Assembly (NCBI RefSeq): GCF_001399975.1
Contig: NZ_LKBD01000010.1
Location: forward strand, 1-64,000
DNA from: Pseudoalteromonas sp. P1-9
GTDB lineage: Bacteria; Pseudomonadota; Gammaproteobacteria; Enterobacterales; Alteromonadaceae
Length of the DNA stretch: 64,000 nucleotides
Direction of reading: 5' to 3'
The position numbers and the translations under genes are program-made. Below the pieces are notes generated by a model. That model was not told the DNA's origin. It was given only the letters and a program-made list of their open reading frames with translations, and ran no database searches. Numbering within the stretch: position 1 is the stretch's first letter; every line of letters starts with the position of its first letter. Positions 52,032 to 64,000 of the stretch are shown piece after piece.

Positions 52032-52685
52032 ATGCATATAAAAAAGACCCTTCTCGCAATATCACTGCTAACACTGATCACCGCATGTGGCAGTGATAAT
52101 GAATCAAATTCCGAACCAGAAATTGGTAATTGGACTGTTACTACGCAATTTAATTGGGGCGATGAGTTCAACGAAACATTGCCAACAACAATTAATCCTA
52201 ATGTTTCCGATCCTGATGGAGATGCCTTAACGTATCAATGGCGACTACTTAGCGAGAGCGACAAAGTAACGCTTACTAACACAAGCGCTGCAACACTTAG
52301 TTTCGATTACCCAATGTCTACCTCGGAAGACGTGTATAACTTAGCATTTGAATTAACTGTTACAGATGAAAAAGGTGCTTCTGTCAGTGATACCTTTGAA
52401 AAAGATTTTAATGACTATGTATATCTAGCTCTGCCTAATGATGTAATCGCCACTGTAGGGCAAAATGTAACGATTACTCCTGAGATGTTTGGCAGGTTAA
52501 GCTATATCAGCCATTACCAATGGCAGGTGAGTTCTGAACACGACATAGAATTAATTGGTGCAGATACAAACCAAGTATCATTTATTACCCCTCACTCTGG
52601 GACACCAATTTCCTTGTCACTTACGGCGACTCATATTAACGGTCACGATGAAGTACATCTGATGGAAATACCGATCACTCAATAG
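52032..52685 (+). CDS. Ig-like/PKD-type lipoprotein
   Basis: The product is 217 residues with a lipoprotein signal peptide (MHIKKTLLAISLLTLITAC, lipidated Cys19 from this start). Two beta-rich domains follow. The first, ISDPDGDALTYQWRLLSESD-like, has the NPNVSDPDGD and LAFELTVTDEKGASVSD pattern of PKD/cadherin-like repeats. The second (about 130-217) includes ISHYQWQVSSEHDIELIG. Such proteins are usually surface-exposed binding or structural modules. An in-frame ATG at 52008 would add eight residues and cannot be excluded. No partner gene is apparent. Confidence 0.7.
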   Translation: MHIKKTLLAISLLTLITACGSDNESNSEPEIGNWTVTTQFNWGDEFNETLPTTINPNVSDPDGDALTYQWRLLSESDKVTLTNTSAATLSFDYPMSTSEDVYNLAFELTVTDEKGASVSDTFEKDFNDYVYLALPNDVIATVGQNVTITPEMFGRLSYISHYQWQVSSEHDIELIGADTNQVSFITPHSGTPISLSLTATHINGHDEVHLMEIPITQ

Positions 52686-52854
52686 CTAAAAAGAATATAA
52701 ACCCCCATCCCAGATGTGGGTTTTCTTAACCCTCTGAAACTTCCATTTCAAAGTTTAAATAGTAAATAAGCAAAGACAGAAATCCAGCCTACTGACGAAC
52801 GGGTTCTTTTTATCTCTCAAAAATTCGTTCACAAAAGTTTAAATAATCGAAAAC

Positions 52855-52882
52855 AAAAAACCCGCCAATTGGCGGGTTTTTT
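52855..52882. terminator. Terminator of the atp operon
   Basis: AAAAAACCCGCC and GGCGGGTTTTTT flank a 4-base loop, giving a strong hairpin with T-runs on both strands, 22 bases beyond the atpC stop. It ends the minus-strand atp transcript. Confidence 0.92.
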
Positions 52883-52903
52883 ACTAAACCATGTGAGGTT
52901 TGA

Positions 52904-53320
52904 TTACTTCTTACGAGACTGAAGTACTTTGATCTGCGCAATCGCTTTTGAAAGCTCAATTGCCGCTTCAGCATAGTTGAAGTCTGCAGCAGATGCGTTC
53001 GCCATATGCTCTTCAGCTTGACGCTTCGCTTCTAACGCAGTTGCTTCATCTAAGTCTTCTGCACGTGTTGCAACATCAGCAAGAACAGTTACAGTGCCAG
53101 GTTGTACTTCTAACGTACCACCTGCGATGTAAATCATTTCTTCTTCGCCGTGCTGCTTAACAAAGTTAACCATACCAGGCTTTAGGGGTGTTAGTAGTGG
53201 TGCGTGGCCGTGTAAAATACCTAGCTCACCTTCACTACCAGTTACTTGAAGTGATTCAACGCGACCAGAGAAAATTGTCTCTTCTGCGCTTACTACGTCA
53301 AGATGTATAGTCATTGCCAT
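52904..53320 (-). CDS. atpC: F1 ATP synthase epsilon subunit (AtpC)
   Basis: The product is 138 residues, closely matching E. coli AtpC ([40 protein letters not shown]). It has an N-terminal beta-sandwich and a C-terminal helical hairpin (about 90-135) that can extend to inhibit ATP hydrolysis. It is the last gene of the atp operon, 13 bases after atpD, and is followed by a strong terminator. Confidence 0.97.
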   Translation of the reverse strand: MAMTIHLDVVSAEETIFSGRVESLQVTGSEGELGILHGHAPLLTPLKPGMVNFVKQHGEEEMIYIAGGTLEVQPGTVTVLADVATRAEDLDEATALEAKRQAEEHMANASAADFNYAEAAIELSKAIAQIKVLQSRKK

Positions 53321-53333
53321 AACAGCCCCCTAA

Positions 53334-54749
<1,416 letters not shown>

Positions 54750-55610
54750 TTAAACGGCTGCTGAACCTGACACGATTTCACTAATTTCTTGTGTAATCGC
54801 GGCTTGTCGTGCTTTGTTGTATACCAGTTGTAACTCATCAATTAAGTCACCTGCGTTGTCTGTTGCGGCTTTCATCGCAACCATACGTGCAGCTTGTTCA
54901 GATGCAGCGTTTTCAACAACACTCTGATATACCTGAGACTCGATAAAGCGTTTAATAAGAGTTTCTAAAATTGCCTCTGGGTTTGGCTCATATAAGTAAT
55001 CCCAAGAGTGGCTAGAAACTTCTTCGTCAGCTTTAGGCAAAGGTAATAACTGATCGATCACTGGCTCTTGCTTCATGGTGTTTACAAAGTTGTTGTAAAC
55101 AACAAACAAGCGGTCAATTTTTCCTTCAGAGTATGCGTCTAGCATAACTTTTACAGGACCAATTACGTCCTGAATTGAAGGAGCATCACCAAGCCCTGCT
55201 CTGCTTGCTAATAGCTCACCACCAAAACGCTGGAAAAAGCCTGCTGCTTTGCTACCTAGGGCAGCAAATTCAGCGTCAACGCCTTTTTCTTTCCACGCTT
55301 TAACGTCTAGTGCAACTTTCTTAAACTCGTTTGAGTTTAAGCCGCCACATAGACCGCGGTCAGTAGAAACAATAATGTAACCAACTTTCTTTACATCACG
55401 TTCTTCTAAAAACGGGTGTTTAAAGTCTAAGTTAGCCTGAGCAACACGACCGATCACTTTGCGTATATTTTCAGCGTATGGGCGGCTTGATGCCACGCGA
55501 TCTTGTGCCTTCTTCATTTTAGAAGCGGCAACCATCTCCATTGCGCTGGTGATCTTCTGAGTATTTTTAATACTCCCGATCTGTGATTTTATCTCTTTTC
55601 CGCCGGCCAT
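54750..55610 (-). CDS. atpG: F1 ATP synthase gamma subunit (AtpG)
   Basis: The product is the 286-residue rotary stalk subunit. The N-terminal helix ([34 protein letters not shown]) and the C-terminal helix ([44 protein letters not shown]) form the coiled coil, and the central segment [11 protein letters not shown] is conserved. Gene order and spacing match the standard operon, between atpA and atpD. Confidence 0.97.
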   Translation of the reverse strand: MAGGKEIKSQIGSIKNTQKITSAMEMVAASKMKKAQDRVASSRPYAENIRKVIGRVAQANLDFKHPFLEERDVKKVGYIIVSTDRGLCGGLNSNEFKKVALDVKAWKEKGVDAEFAALGSKAAGFFQRFGGELLASRAGLGDAPSIQDVIGPVKVMLDAYSEGKIDRLFVVYNNFVNTMKQEPVIDQLLPLPKADEEVSSHSWDYLYEPNPEAILETLIKRFIESQVYQSVVENAASEQAARMVAMKAATDNAGDLIDELQLVYNKARQAAITQEISEIVSGSAAV

Positions 55611-55655
55611 GACTTATCTCCGAATCAGTGGTGACCGAAGTCACCATTCAATAAC

Positions 55656-57197
55656 TTACCAAGTTTGTGTAGATTTACACTTCTCTAAAAGCTCTTTAAG
55701 TTGAGCTTCGATCTCGGCGTTGTAGTTACCCGTTTCGTTGATTTCAGTCATAAGCGCTGAATATTCACTGTTAGCGAAAGAGATTAACGCAGCTTCGAAA
55801 TCAAGTACTTTGTTGATTTCGATGTCTTTTAGATAACCTTTTTCAGCAGCGAATAATGACAGAGACATTTCAGCAACAGACATTGGAGCGTACTGCTTTT
55901 GCTTCATTAGCTCAGTAACACGCTCACCATGCTCTAATTGAGCACGAGTTGCATCGTCAAGGTCTGACGCAAACTGTGAGAACGCTGCTAGTTCACGATA
56001 CTGTGCTAGCGCTAGACGGATACCACCACCTAGTTTCTTAACGATCTTAGTTTGTGCTGCACCACCAACACGCGATACCGAGATACCAGCGTTAACAGCT
56101 GGACGGATACCTGCGTTGAATAGGTCAGTTTCTAGGAAGATCTGACCATCCGTGATTGAGATAACGTTTGTAGGTACGAACGCAGATACGTCACCACCTT
56201 GAGTCTCAATGATTGGAAGTGCAGTTAATGAACCTGTCTTACCTTTCACTTCACCGTTAGTGTACTTCTCAACGTAATCAGCGTTTACACGTGATGCACG
56301 CTCTAGAAGACGTGAGTGAAGGTAGAATACGTCACCTGGGTATGCTTCACGGCCTGGTGGACGCTTAAGTAGTAGTGAGATCTGACGGTAAGCAACAGCT
56401 TGCTTAGACAGGTCATCATATACGATTAATGCATCTTCACCGCGGTCACGGAAGTATTCACCCATAGTACAACCAGCAAATGGCGCTAGGAATTGTAGCG
56501 CAGCTGATTCAGAAGCAGATGCAACAACAACGATTGTGTTTTCAAGTGCACCGTGCTCTTCTAACTTACGTACTACGTTAGCAATAGTAGACGCTTTTTG
56601 ACCAACCGCTACGTACACACACTTAACGCCTGTGTCTTTTTGGTTGATGATAGCATCGATTGCTAGTGCAGTTTTACCAGTCTGACGGTCACCGATTACT
56701 AGCTCACGCTGACCACGACCTACTGGAATCATCGCATCGATAGACTTATAACCAGTTTGTACTGGCTCGTCTACTGATTGACGCTCGATTACACCTGGTG
56801 CAATCTTTTCTACAGGTTCGAAACCTGCAGCTTCAACAGCGCCTTTACCATCAATTGGCTCACCTAGTGTGTTAACAACACGACCAAGTAGTTTAGGGCC
56901 AACTGGTACTTCAAGGATACGACCTGTTGCTTGTACTTTTACGCCTTCTTTAAGGTCTGCGTATGGACCCATTACTACTGCACCTACTGAGTCGCGCTCA
57001 AGGTTTAGTGCGATAGCATAACGGTTGCCTGGAAGCTCGATCATCTCACCTTGCATACAGTCAGCTAGACCGTGAATGCGGATGATACCGTCAGTAACAG
57101 ATACAATCGTACCTTCGTTACGTGCTTCACTTACAACTTCGAACTGCTCAATACGTTTTTTGATTAGTTCTGAAATTTCAGTGGAATTAAGTTGCAT
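55656..57197 (-). CDS. atpA: F1 ATP synthase alpha subunit (AtpA)
   Basis: This 513-residue subunit forms the F1 hexamer with beta. The P-loop GDRQTGKT lies at 169-176, and the family signatures [73 protein letters not shown] and [24 protein letters not shown] are present. It starts 14 bases after atpH. Normal length. Confidence 0.98.
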   Translation of the reverse strand: MQLNSTEISELIKKRIEQFEVVSEARNEGTIVSVTDGIIRIHGLADCMQGEMIELPGNRYAIALNLERDSVGAVVMGPYADLKEGVKVQATGRILEVPVGPKLLGRVVNTLGEPIDGKGAVEAAGFEPVEKIAPGVIERQSVDEPVQTGYKSIDAMIPVGRGQRELVIGDRQTGKTALAIDAIINQKDTGVKCVYVAVGQKASTIANVVRKLEEHGALENTIVVVASASESAALQFLAPFAGCTMGEYFRDRGEDALIVYDDLSKQAVAYRQISLLLKRPPGREAYPGDVFYLHSRLLERASRVNADYVEKYTNGEVKGKTGSLTALPIIETQGGDVSAFVPTNVISITDGQIFLETDLFNAGIRPAVNAGISVSRVGGAAQTKIVKKLGGGIRLALAQYRELAAFSQFASDLDDATRAQLEHGERVTELMKQKQYAPMSVAEMSLSLFAAEKGYLKDIEINKVLDFEAALISFANSEYSALMTEINETGNYNAEIEAQLKELLEKCKSTQTW

Positions 57198-57211
57198 GCT
57201 CTTCTTCCCAA

Positions 57212-57745
57212 TTACGATTGTAGTGTTGTTGAAAGACGATTTAGCTTGCCGCGTACTGTTCCATCAATCACAGTATCGCCAGCTTTAATCACTAGACCGC
57301 CCATAGTGTTAGCATCAACACTACAATTCAGCTTAACTTTGCGTGCGAAGCGTTTTTCCAATGCTGCGCTAAGAGTAGCTTGCTGCTCTGCAGAAAGCTC
57401 AGTAGCAGAAACCACGTCAACGTCGATTTCTTTGTCATATTCTGATTTAAACTCAGCATATAACTTAGCAACAGCAGGAATAGCGGCTAAACGCTCATTT
57501 TCGGCCATTAGCTTGATAAGATTCTGACCCAGTTCGTTGATCTGCTCAGCACCAAGCTTGATGATAACATCAGCTTGCTCTTTTGCAGATGGGATGCTTG
57601 AAAGTAGGGCTTTAACCTGCTCATCGCTAGCTAATGCGCCAGCGAAGAACAACATTTCATTCCAACTTTCTACAGCACCTTTTTCAACCGCTAGGTCAAA
57701 AGCCGCTTTCGCGTATGGGCGAGCGATGGTAGTCAATTCAGACAT
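57212..57745 (-). CDS. atpH: F1 ATP synthase delta subunit (AtpH)
   Basis: This 177-residue subunit links F1 to the b-subunit stalk. The sequence ([35 protein letters not shown]... [41 protein letters not shown]) matches E. coli AtpH. The second ATG (57745) is chosen because AGGAGGG lies seven bases before it but only one or two bases before the first ATG at 57751. It lies between atpF and atpA. Confidence 0.96.
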   Translation of the reverse strand: MSELTTIARPYAKAAFDLAVEKGAVESWNEMLFFAGALASDEQVKALLSSIPSAKEQADVIIKLGAEQINELGQNLIKLMAENERLAAIPAVAKLYAEFKSEYDKEIDVDVVSATELSAEQQATLSAALEKRFARKVKLNCSVDANTMGGLVIKAGDTVIDGTVRGKLNRLSTTLQS

Positions 57746-57760
57746 GCTCATACCCTCCTA

Positions 57761-58231
57761 TTAAAGCTGCGCAACAAGTTTTTCAACGATGTCGCTATGT
57801 GCCGCTTCATTGATCTCGCGCTCTAAAATTTTCTCTGCGCCAACAACTGCTAGAGTAGCAACTTGTTTACGTAGTTCTTCTTTAGCACGGTTACGCTCAG
57901 CTTCTACTTCTGAGTGACCTTGAGCAATGATAGCTTGACGCTCCTCTTGACCACGAGATGTCTCGTCATCAACGATTTGTGTCGCACGCTTTTTAGCTTG
58001 TTCAATAATGTCAGCTGCTTGCGCTTTCGCTTCTTTAAGCTGGTCAGCTGCTTTCTGCTGAGCAAGCTCTAAGTCTTTTTCAGCTCTGTCTGTAGCAGCT
58101 AAACCTTCTTCAATTTTTTTCTGGCGAGCTTCAATTGCGCCGTTTAGCGGTGGCCATACATATTTCATACAGAAAAGTACGAAAACCGTAAACGCAATTA
58201 ATTCACCAATTAGAGTGGCAGTTAAGTTCAC
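57761..58231 (-). CDS. atpF: F0 ATP synthase b subunit (AtpF)
   Basis: The product is 156 residues: one N-terminal membrane helix (about 5-26, [23 protein letters not shown]) and a long charged helix (about 30-150) that forms the peripheral stalk. The pattern and length match E. coli AtpF. It lies between atpE and atpH, with the usual short spacings. Confidence 0.97.
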   Translation of the reverse strand: MNLTATLIGELIAFTVFVLFCMKYVWPPLNGAIEARQKKIEEGLAATDRAEKDLELAQQKAADQLKEAKAQAADIIEQAKKRATQIVDDETSRGQEERQAIIAQGHSEVEAERNRAKEELRKQVATLAVVGAEKILEREINEAAHSDIVEKLVAQL

Positions 58232-58275
58232 GACCGCTCCTCCTTAAATAGTTTGCTGTTCAACGATTAATAAAA

Positions 58276-58518
<243 letters not shown>

Positions 58519-58566
58519 TTATTTCTCCAAAATTTTAAATGTAAATTAAAGTTAAAGTTAAAAAAA

Positions 58567-59424
<858 letters not shown>

Positions 59425-59436
59425 TTATCCCAAAAG

Positions 59437-59814
59437 TTAATGAAAAAAAATCGGTGCAAACCAGCTCACAATCATCACCAACACATAAACCGAGAAAAAT
59501 GGTAACAACACCACTGTTGACGACTTAAGTACCAGTGCGAATAGCAAAATGGTTAATAAATACTTTAATCCAGCTCCTCGTTTAATCGAGGAATATACTT
59601 GTTGTACTTGTCTGGCCCCTGCAAAGCGAAACGCATAAAGGGTATATACAAAATTGGGAAGCAACGCGACAAATCCGCCAATTAACGCCGATTTACCCGC
59701 TAACACTCCCCAACCAAGCCAAACTACTAACGCACTCACAAGTGCTACTACGCCCTGCAAATAAATAAACTTCAGTGCTTTGGTTCGTAAAGGTTTTGCT
59801 AAAGAATTTGCCAC
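59437..59814 (-). CDS. atpI: AtpI accessory protein of the ATP synthase operon
   Basis: The product is 125 residues with four membrane helices, matching AtpI, which assists assembly of the c ring and may carry magnesium or calcium. The probable start is GTG at 59814 with AAGG about 12 bases upstream. The longer frame to 59826 begins with TTG and has no room for a ribosome binding site. It is the first gene of the atp operon. A terminator-like hairpin (59850-59889) lies only about 35 bases upstream of the start. Confidence 0.9.
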   Translation of the reverse strand: MANSLAKPLRTKALKFIYLQGVVALVSALVVWLGWGVLAGKSALIGGFVALLPNFVYTLYAFRFAGARQVQQVYSSIKRGAGLKYLLTILLFALVLKSSTVVLLPFFSVYVLVMIVSWFAPIFFH

Positions 59815-59849
59815 AAAAATAATCAACCTTCACGATGCACAATGAAACA

Positions 59850-59889
59850 GGGTACAAAAAACTGGCAAAATTATACTTATTTTTGCCAG
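59850..59889 (-). terminator. Terminator-like hairpin in front of atpI (possible attenuator)
   Basis: On the minus strand CTGGCAAAA pairs with TTTTGCCAG across a 10-base loop, immediately followed by TTTTTT. This is a full intrinsic-terminator signature located between parB and atpI. It leaves about 35 bases before the atpI start, too few for an independent promoter plus leader. It therefore either ends the parB transcript, with the atp promoter upstream of it, or is a leader attenuator. A second, weaker pairing (AAAGCC with GGCTTT, about 59911-59934) lies just upstream on the RNA. Confidence 0.75.
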
Positions 59890-60032
59890 ATTTGCAACTT
59901 GAAAGCCGTTTATTTATAGGCTTTTGGAAGGTGCATAAACAGGCTTTAAACCGTGATTTTTATGCAAAATTTAAGGTATTTTTAGACTATTAGTTAATAT
60001 TAATGAAATGTATATCGAAAATTAATATAACG

Positions 60033-60941
60033 TTAATTGATTTTCTCTAAAATACCGTCAAGTTCATCAAGAGAGGTATACGAAATAACTAGTTTACCTT
60101 TGCCTTTCTGATTGTAGTCAATTTCAACTTTAGCCCCTAAGTTTTGAGCAAGCTGCTGTTCTAACTGCAATACATCTGGATCTTTTTCTTTTGGTTGCGC
60201 TTCAGGCTTAGGTTCAAGCACTGAACGCACTAGTTTTTCCGTTTCACGCACGGTAAGCGCTTTTGCTACTACGATACGCGCTGTGGCCGACTGGTCTTCA
60301 CCATCAAGTGCTAATAAACAGCGGGCATGACCCATTTCAATGTCGCCGTGCTCGAGTAAACGTTTAACATCTTCATTGAGATTATTTAAACGCAGTAAAT
60401 TAGTGACGGTTGTACGTGATTTACCAACAGCATCAGCAACTTGTTGATGTGTCAGCTCAAATTCGTTCAATAAACGGTCAAGTGCAACTGCTTCTTCCAT
60501 TGCATTTAAGTCTTCGCGTTGAATATTTTCAATTAATGCAATGGCAACAGCCGCTTCGTCAGGCACTTCTTTGATTAAACAAGGAACAACCTCTAGCTTA
60601 GCAAGTTGCGCCGCACGCCAGCGACGTTCACCGGCAATAATTTCGTAGCTATTATGTGCAATTGGACGCACCACAATTGGCTGAATCACCCCTTGTGCGC
60701 GGATTGAAGAGGCCAGTTCTTCAAGTGCCTCTTCTGACATGTCTTTACGCGGCTGATATTTTCCTGGATGTAAGAATTCAATCGGGAGTTTTTGTAGCTC
60801 ACTTGGCGGCGTCGCTTTTGCAGATTCATTAATACCGTCAGTTTGCGCGACTGATTGTTCTTGAACATCTTGCGCTTTTGGTTTTGCAGATGTTAACAGG
60901 GCATCCAAGCCGCGCCCTAAACCACGTTTTTTAGGAGACAT
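60033..60941 (-). CDS. parB: Chromosome partitioning protein ParB
   Basis: This 302-residue DNA-binding partition protein has the N-terminal KKRGLGRGLDALL motif. The ParB/Srx CTP-binding region (about 50-140) contains IVVRPIAHNSYEIIAGERRWRAAQLA. The helix-turn-helix (about 165-190) reads THQQVADAVGKSRTTVTNLLRLNNL, and a C-terminal dimerisation part follows. It binds parS sites near the origin and loads partition complexes. It follows parA after 16 bases in one operon. No parS-like palindrome (TGTTTCACGTGAAACA type) was seen in this window. Confidence 0.97.
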   Translation of the reverse strand: MSPKKRGLGRGLDALLTSAKPKAQDVQEQSVAQTDGINESAKATPPSELQKLPIEFLHPGKYQPRKDMSEEALEELASSIRAQGVIQPIVVRPIAHNSYEIIAGERRWRAAQLAKLEVVPCLIKEVPDEAAVAIALIENIQREDLNAMEEAVALDRLLNEFELTHQQVADAVGKSRTTVTNLLRLNNLNEDVKRLLEHGDIEMGHARCLLALDGEDQSATARIVVAKALTVRETEKLVRSVLEPKPEAQPKEKDPDVLQLEQQLAQNLGAKVEIDYNQKGKGKLVISYTSLDELDGILEKIN

Positions 60942-60957
60942 TCATATTCCTCAGAAA

Positions 60958-61743
60958 TTAAGCAACGGCCTGACTTTTTTTCTCTTTACGACGCAGCATT
61001 TCTCCAGCTAATGCAAGATATGCTTTAGCACCACTTGATGCGCGATCATAGTACATTGCAGGCGCACCAAAACTTGGCGCTTCAGCTAAGCGTACATTGC
61101 GAGGGATTACCGTGCGGTATACTTTTTCACCAAAATGTTGTTTTAATTGGTCAGACACGTCATTTGCTAGACGATTACGCGGATCGTACATGGTTCGCAA
61201 GATGCCTTCAATTTCTAATTTTGGATTTACTAATTTAGCAAGCTGCGTGATGGTATCCATCAGCGCAGTTAAACCTTCTAATGCAAAATACTCGCATTGC
61301 ATCGGCACAAGTACCGAGTCTGCTGCGGCCATTGCATTTACCGTTAACATATTTAGCGAAGGAGGGCAGTCAATAAAGATAAACTCGTACTGGTCGGCTA
61401 TTTTTTCAAGCGCGTTGCGCAAGCGAATTTCTCGCGCGTACATTTCCATAAGCTTCACTTCAGCAGCAGTTACGTCGCCATTTGCTGCAATTAAGTGATA
61501 TTCACCAGAAGTTTCTTTAATAACAACGTCATCGAAAGGTTTTTCTTCAACAAGCAGATCGTAAGTAGTGGCAATTTCATCGTATTTGTCGACGCCGCTA
61601 CCCATAGTCGCATTACCTTGTGGATCGAGGTCGATTAACAGCACTTTACGCTTAGTAGCAGCCATTGACGCTGCTAAATTTACCGCAGTGGTGGTTTTGC
61701 CAACCCCACCTTTTTGGTTTGCAATTGCAATGATTCTAGCCAC
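60958..61743 (-). CDS. parA: Chromosome partitioning ATPase ParA
   Basis: This 261-residue ATPase has the deviant Walker A motif KGGVGKTTT near the N terminus (ARIIAIANQKGGVGKTTT) and the family signatures LLIDLDPQGNATMGSG, FIDCPPSLNMLTVNAM and LVPMQCEYFALEGL. It works with ParB to move replicated origins apart. The start is GTG at 61743 with AGGGGA five bases upstream. The TTG five codons earlier (61758) has no ribosome binding site. It lies between rsmG and parB, 16 bases after rsmG. Confidence 0.96.
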   Translation of the reverse strand: MARIIAIANQKGGVGKTTTAVNLAASMAATKRKVLLIDLDPQGNATMGSGVDKYDEIATTYDLLVEEKPFDDVVIKETSGEYHLIAANGDVTAAEVKLMEMYAREIRLRNALEKIADQYEFIFIDCPPSLNMLTVNAMAAADSVLVPMQCEYFALEGLTALMDTITQLAKLVNPKLEIEGILRTMYDPRNRLANDVSDQLKQHFGEKVYRTVIPRNVRLAEAPSFGAPAMYYDRASSGAKAYLALAGEMLRRKEKKSQAVA

Positions 61744-61759
61744 GGTGTCCCCTAACAAA

Positions 61760-62380
61760 TTAGTTCTTTTTTAGAATTATTAAATGCCTTTCGGCATCCA
61801 GCTCAGGCACTGTTAATACTACTTTATCTTGGTATTCAATCGAGGCCGGTAATTGGTCAATTTCTTGTTCAGGAAATTGCCCTTTTAGCGCAATAAAACG
61901 ACCAGAGTGATCCACTAAGTGCTGACACCAGTCTACCATATCTTGCAAAGATGCAAAGGCACGACTTAAAACGCCATCAAATGGTTGTTCTGGTTGATAT
62001 TCTTCAACGCGAGATTGCACCGGAGTAATATTTTTAAGCTTTAAATTTAGCTTAACTTGATTTAAAAAACGAATGCGTTTGCCAAGGCTATCTAATAACA
62101 CAAATTGTTTATCAGGATGAGCAATTGCTAATACCACACCTGGTAAGCCAGGGCCCGTACCAACATCAATATAGTGATTGCCGTCTAAATGCGGTGCAAC
62201 AACCAGTGAATCAAGAATGTGTTTAACCACCATTTCTTGTGGATCACGAACAGATGTTAAGTTGTAAGCTTTATTCCACTTATCAAGCATTTCAACATAA
62301 CTAACCAGTTGCTGTTTTTGCGTTTCAGATAATGAAATGGATGTTTGTGCCAATAAGGCATCTAATTTATTGCGAATCAC
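61760..62380 (-). CDS. rsmG: 16S rRNA (guanine-N7) methyltransferase RsmG (GidB)
   Basis: This 206-residue SAM-dependent enzyme methylates N7 of G527 in 16S rRNA. The motif [17 protein letters not shown] near residues 70-86 binds SAM, and the family signatures [14 protein letters not shown] and LNLTS-like [20 protein letters not shown] are present. The start is GTG at 62380. It follows mnmG (30-base gap holding a hairpin), the classical gidA-gidB arrangement at the origin region. Confidence 0.96.
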   Translation of the reverse strand: MIRNKLDALLAQTSISLSETQKQQLVSYVEMLDKWNKAYNLTSVRDPQEMVVKHILDSLVVAPHLDGNHYIDVGTGPGLPGVVLAIAHPDKQFVLLDSLGKRIRFLNQVKLNLKLKNITPVQSRVEEYQPEQPFDGVLSRAFASLQDMVDWCQHLVDHSGRFIALKGQFPEQEIDQLPASIEYQDKVVLTVPELDAERHLIILKKN

Positions 62381-62399
62381 GTAATGAACCCAGAAAGCA

Positions 62400-62424
62400 G
62401 CAAATCAGCACTAAGCTGATTTGC
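62400..62424. other. Intercistronic hairpin between mnmG and rsmG
   Basis: GCAAATCAGC (62400-62409) pairs with GCTGATTTGC (62415-62424) across a 5-base loop. It overlaps the mnmG stop codon. There is no T-run on the minus strand, so it is not a classical terminator. It may slow 3' degradation or tune rsmG expression. Confidence 0.5.
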
Positions 62425-64000
62425 GTAATAAACCTTGTTTTTTTAAGTACACTAATAATAGCGAAATTGCAGCAGGTGTTATACCTGAAATTCGTGATGC
62501 TTGGCCGATAGTAGTTGGACGTACATCAGTTAACTTGGCAACAACCTCATTTGATAAACCCGATACCTTGCTGTAATCAAAGTCAGCTGGCAATAAGGTA
62601 TTCTCATGGCGTAATTGCTTATCGATTTCGTCTTGCTGACGTGCAATATAACCTGCGTACTTAATTTGAATCTCAACTTGCTCATGCGCTTGTGCATTAT
62701 TAGTTTCAGGTGCTAAGCCGTCAATCGCAACCAGATCGTTGTAACTCACTTCAGGGCGCTTGACCAGATCAGCAAGACTTGCTTCGCGCGTTAATGGCAT
62801 CTTCAGTAAGGCATTAACATTTTCAAGTGCCGGGTGATCTTTATGGATCCACGTATCTTTTAAGCGCTGAGACTCAAGCTCCATCACTTCGATCTTTTCA
62901 TTGAATGCCTGCCAGCGTGCATCATCAACTAAACCAAGTTCACGGCCCTTTGCTGTTAAGCGTAGATCGGCATTGTCTTCGCGCAATAATAAACGGTATT
63001 CAGCACGGCTTGTAAACATGCGGTACGGTTCTTTTGTACCAAGCGTTGCTAAGTCATCAATCAATACACCTGTGTATGCTTCATCACGGCGTGGTGTCCA
63101 AGCATCTTTACCTTGTACTTGTAACGCAGCATTCATACCTGCAATTAAGCCCTGCGCGCCGGCTTCTTCATAACCGGTAGTACCGTTAATTTGGCCCGCA
63201 AAGAATAAGCCATTGATAAACTTAGTTTCTAAAGATTGCTTTAAATCACGAGGATCGAAGAAATCATATTCAATTGCATAACCAGGACGGCAAATATGGG
63301 CATTTTCAAAGCCTTTAATCGATCTTACGATCTGCATTTGCACATCAAACGGTAAACTTGTCGAAATACCATTTGGATATAATTCGTGTGTAGTAAGGCC
63401 TTCCGGCTCAACAAAGATCTGGTGCTTGTCTTTGTCTGCAAAACGCATGATCTTATCTTCAATCGATGGACAATAACGTGGGCCAATGCCTTCAATTACA
63501 CCAGCATACATTGGTGAACGATCAAGGTTATTGCGAATAACGTCATGCGTTTTTTCATTAGTGTAAGTGATATAGCACGGGATCTGCGTTGGGTGATCCG
63601 ATTGTTTGCCCATAAATGAGAATACAGGTGTTGGCGTATCACCTGGTTGAGGCTGCATTACCGAAAAATCAACAGTACGTGCATCAATACGTGGCGGCGT
63701 ACCTGTTTTTAAACGATCAACACGGAATGGTAATTCACGTAAGCGTTTAGCAAGGGCAATAGAAGGTGGATCACCAGCACGACCACCGCTAAAGTTTTCC
63801 ATACCAATGTGAATTGTACCACCTAAGAAAGTGCCAACAGTTAATACCACGCTTGGCGCTTCAAATTTAAGCCCCATTTGTGTCACAACACCTTTTACGG
63901 TATCGCCATCAACAATAAGATCATCGCACGATTGTTGGAAAATGGTGAGGTTTTCTTGGTTTTGCAAGGTTTGCTGAATTGCTTCTTTGTAAAGCTTTCT
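62411..64000 (-). CDS. mnmG: tRNA uridine 5-carboxymethylaminomethyl modification enzyme MnmG (5' truncated by window edge)
   Basis: The window shows the C-terminal 529 residues of about 630. The frame stays open to the right edge, so the true start lies beyond 64000. An apparent internal Met at 63967 is not the start, as the residues before it ([17 protein letters not shown]) align with the family. MnmG is an FAD enzyme that, with MnmE, modifies wobble uridines of tRNAs. Signatures seen are [78 protein letters not shown] and [19 protein letters not shown]. It is the promoter-proximal gene of the visible block mnmG-rsmG-parA-parB. Confidence 0.96.
   Translation of the reverse strand, partial: RKLYKEAIQQTLQNQENLTIFQQSCDDLIVDGDTVKGVVTQMGLKFEAPSVVLTVGTFLGGTIHIGMENFSGGRAGDPPSIALAKRLRELPFRVDRLKTGTPPRIDARTVDFSVMQPQPGDTPTPVFSFMGKQSDHPTQIPCYITYTNEKTHDVIRNNLDRSPMYAGVIEGIGPRYCPSIEDKIMRFADKDKHQIFVEPEGLTTHELYPNGISTSLPFDVQMQIVRSIKGFENAHICRPGYAIEYDFFDPRDLKQSLETKFINGLFFAGQINGTTGYEEAGAQGLIAGMNAALQVQGKDAWTPRRDEAYTGVLIDDLATLGTKEPYRMFTSRAEYRLLLREDNADLRLTAKGRELGLVDDARWQAFNEKIEVMELESQRLKDTWIHKDHPALENVNALLKMPLTREASLADLVKRPEVSYNDLVAIDGLAPETNNAQAHEQVEIQIKYAGYIARQQDEIDKQLRHENTLLPADFDYSKVSGLSNEVVAKLTDVRPTTIGQASRISGITPAAISLLLVYLKKQGLLRKSA

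Noticed and set aside
59800..64000. parS site or chromosomal origin near parAB
   Set aside because: No TGTTTCACGTGAAACA-type palindrome and no cluster of DnaA boxes was seen in this part. The origin is likely outside the window.

Overview
The window looks like chromosomal DNA of a marine gammaproteobacterium of the Pseudoalteromonas/Alteromonadales type. The base composition is moderately AT-rich. The closest recognisable relatives of the conserved proteins (YqhD, FolX, YceH, NadE, MnmG, AtpA-I) are enterobacterial or Vibrio-like, and signalling genes (GGDEF, HD-GYP, hybrid kinases) are abundant. No phage, integron, CRISPR array, rRNA or tRNA was seen. The species assignment is inference.

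Region 1-9.5 kb holds the tail of an unidentified gene, a histidine kinase/OmpR-type regulator pair, and a 400-bp gap with an 80-bp inverted-repeat element. A 46-residue basic peptide gene with its own ribosome binding site and terminator follows, then a diacylglycerol-kinase-like lipid kinase, a large Cache/GAF/HD-GYP sensor, a YggN-like secreted protein, a PA3496-like small protein and a glutathione peroxidase/OhrR operon. Region 9.5-20.3 kb holds a LysR/YqhD divergent pair, an AzlCD exporter with an AraC regulator, cytochrome b561, cytochrome c', and a thioredoxin-fold lipoprotein with a CxxS site. It also holds a YqaA-like membrane protein, the folM-folE-folX tetrahydromonapterin operon, a TauE/SafE permease preceded by a possible insertion-sequence remnant, and a diguanylate cyclase with a 66-residue partner.

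Region 20.4-32 kb has an RND efflux operon, a secreted amidohydrolase, a GlxA-type regulator, a MAPEG protein, a membrane-anchored XRE regulator, a two-gene module of a solute-binding lipoprotein and a hybrid sensor kinase, and two small genes. Region 32-43 kb has a DUF5916-type outer-membrane protein divergent from a CadC-like regulator, a YtrA-type GntR/ABC operon with clear operator repeats, a solute-binding protein/UbiA/YcxB operon and a second, membrane-bound diguanylate cyclase. Region 43-52.9 kb has a secreted alpha/beta hydrolase, opdB with a DUF938 methyltransferase, a large secreted zinc metalloprotease, two lipoproteins, and a yceH-nadE operon.

The last 11 kb is the conserved block mnmG-rsmG-parA-parB-atpIBEFHAGDC, all on the minus strand, as found near the chromosome origin of many gammaproteobacteria. 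Transcription through it ends at a strong terminator after atpC. A terminator-like hairpin also sits directly in front of atpI.

The most noteworthy features for follow-up are the binding-protein/hybrid-kinase module, the atp leader hairpin, the 46-residue peptide gene, the CadC-like/DUF5916 pair and the 80-bp inverted-repeat element. None is proven to be a new system from sequence alone.
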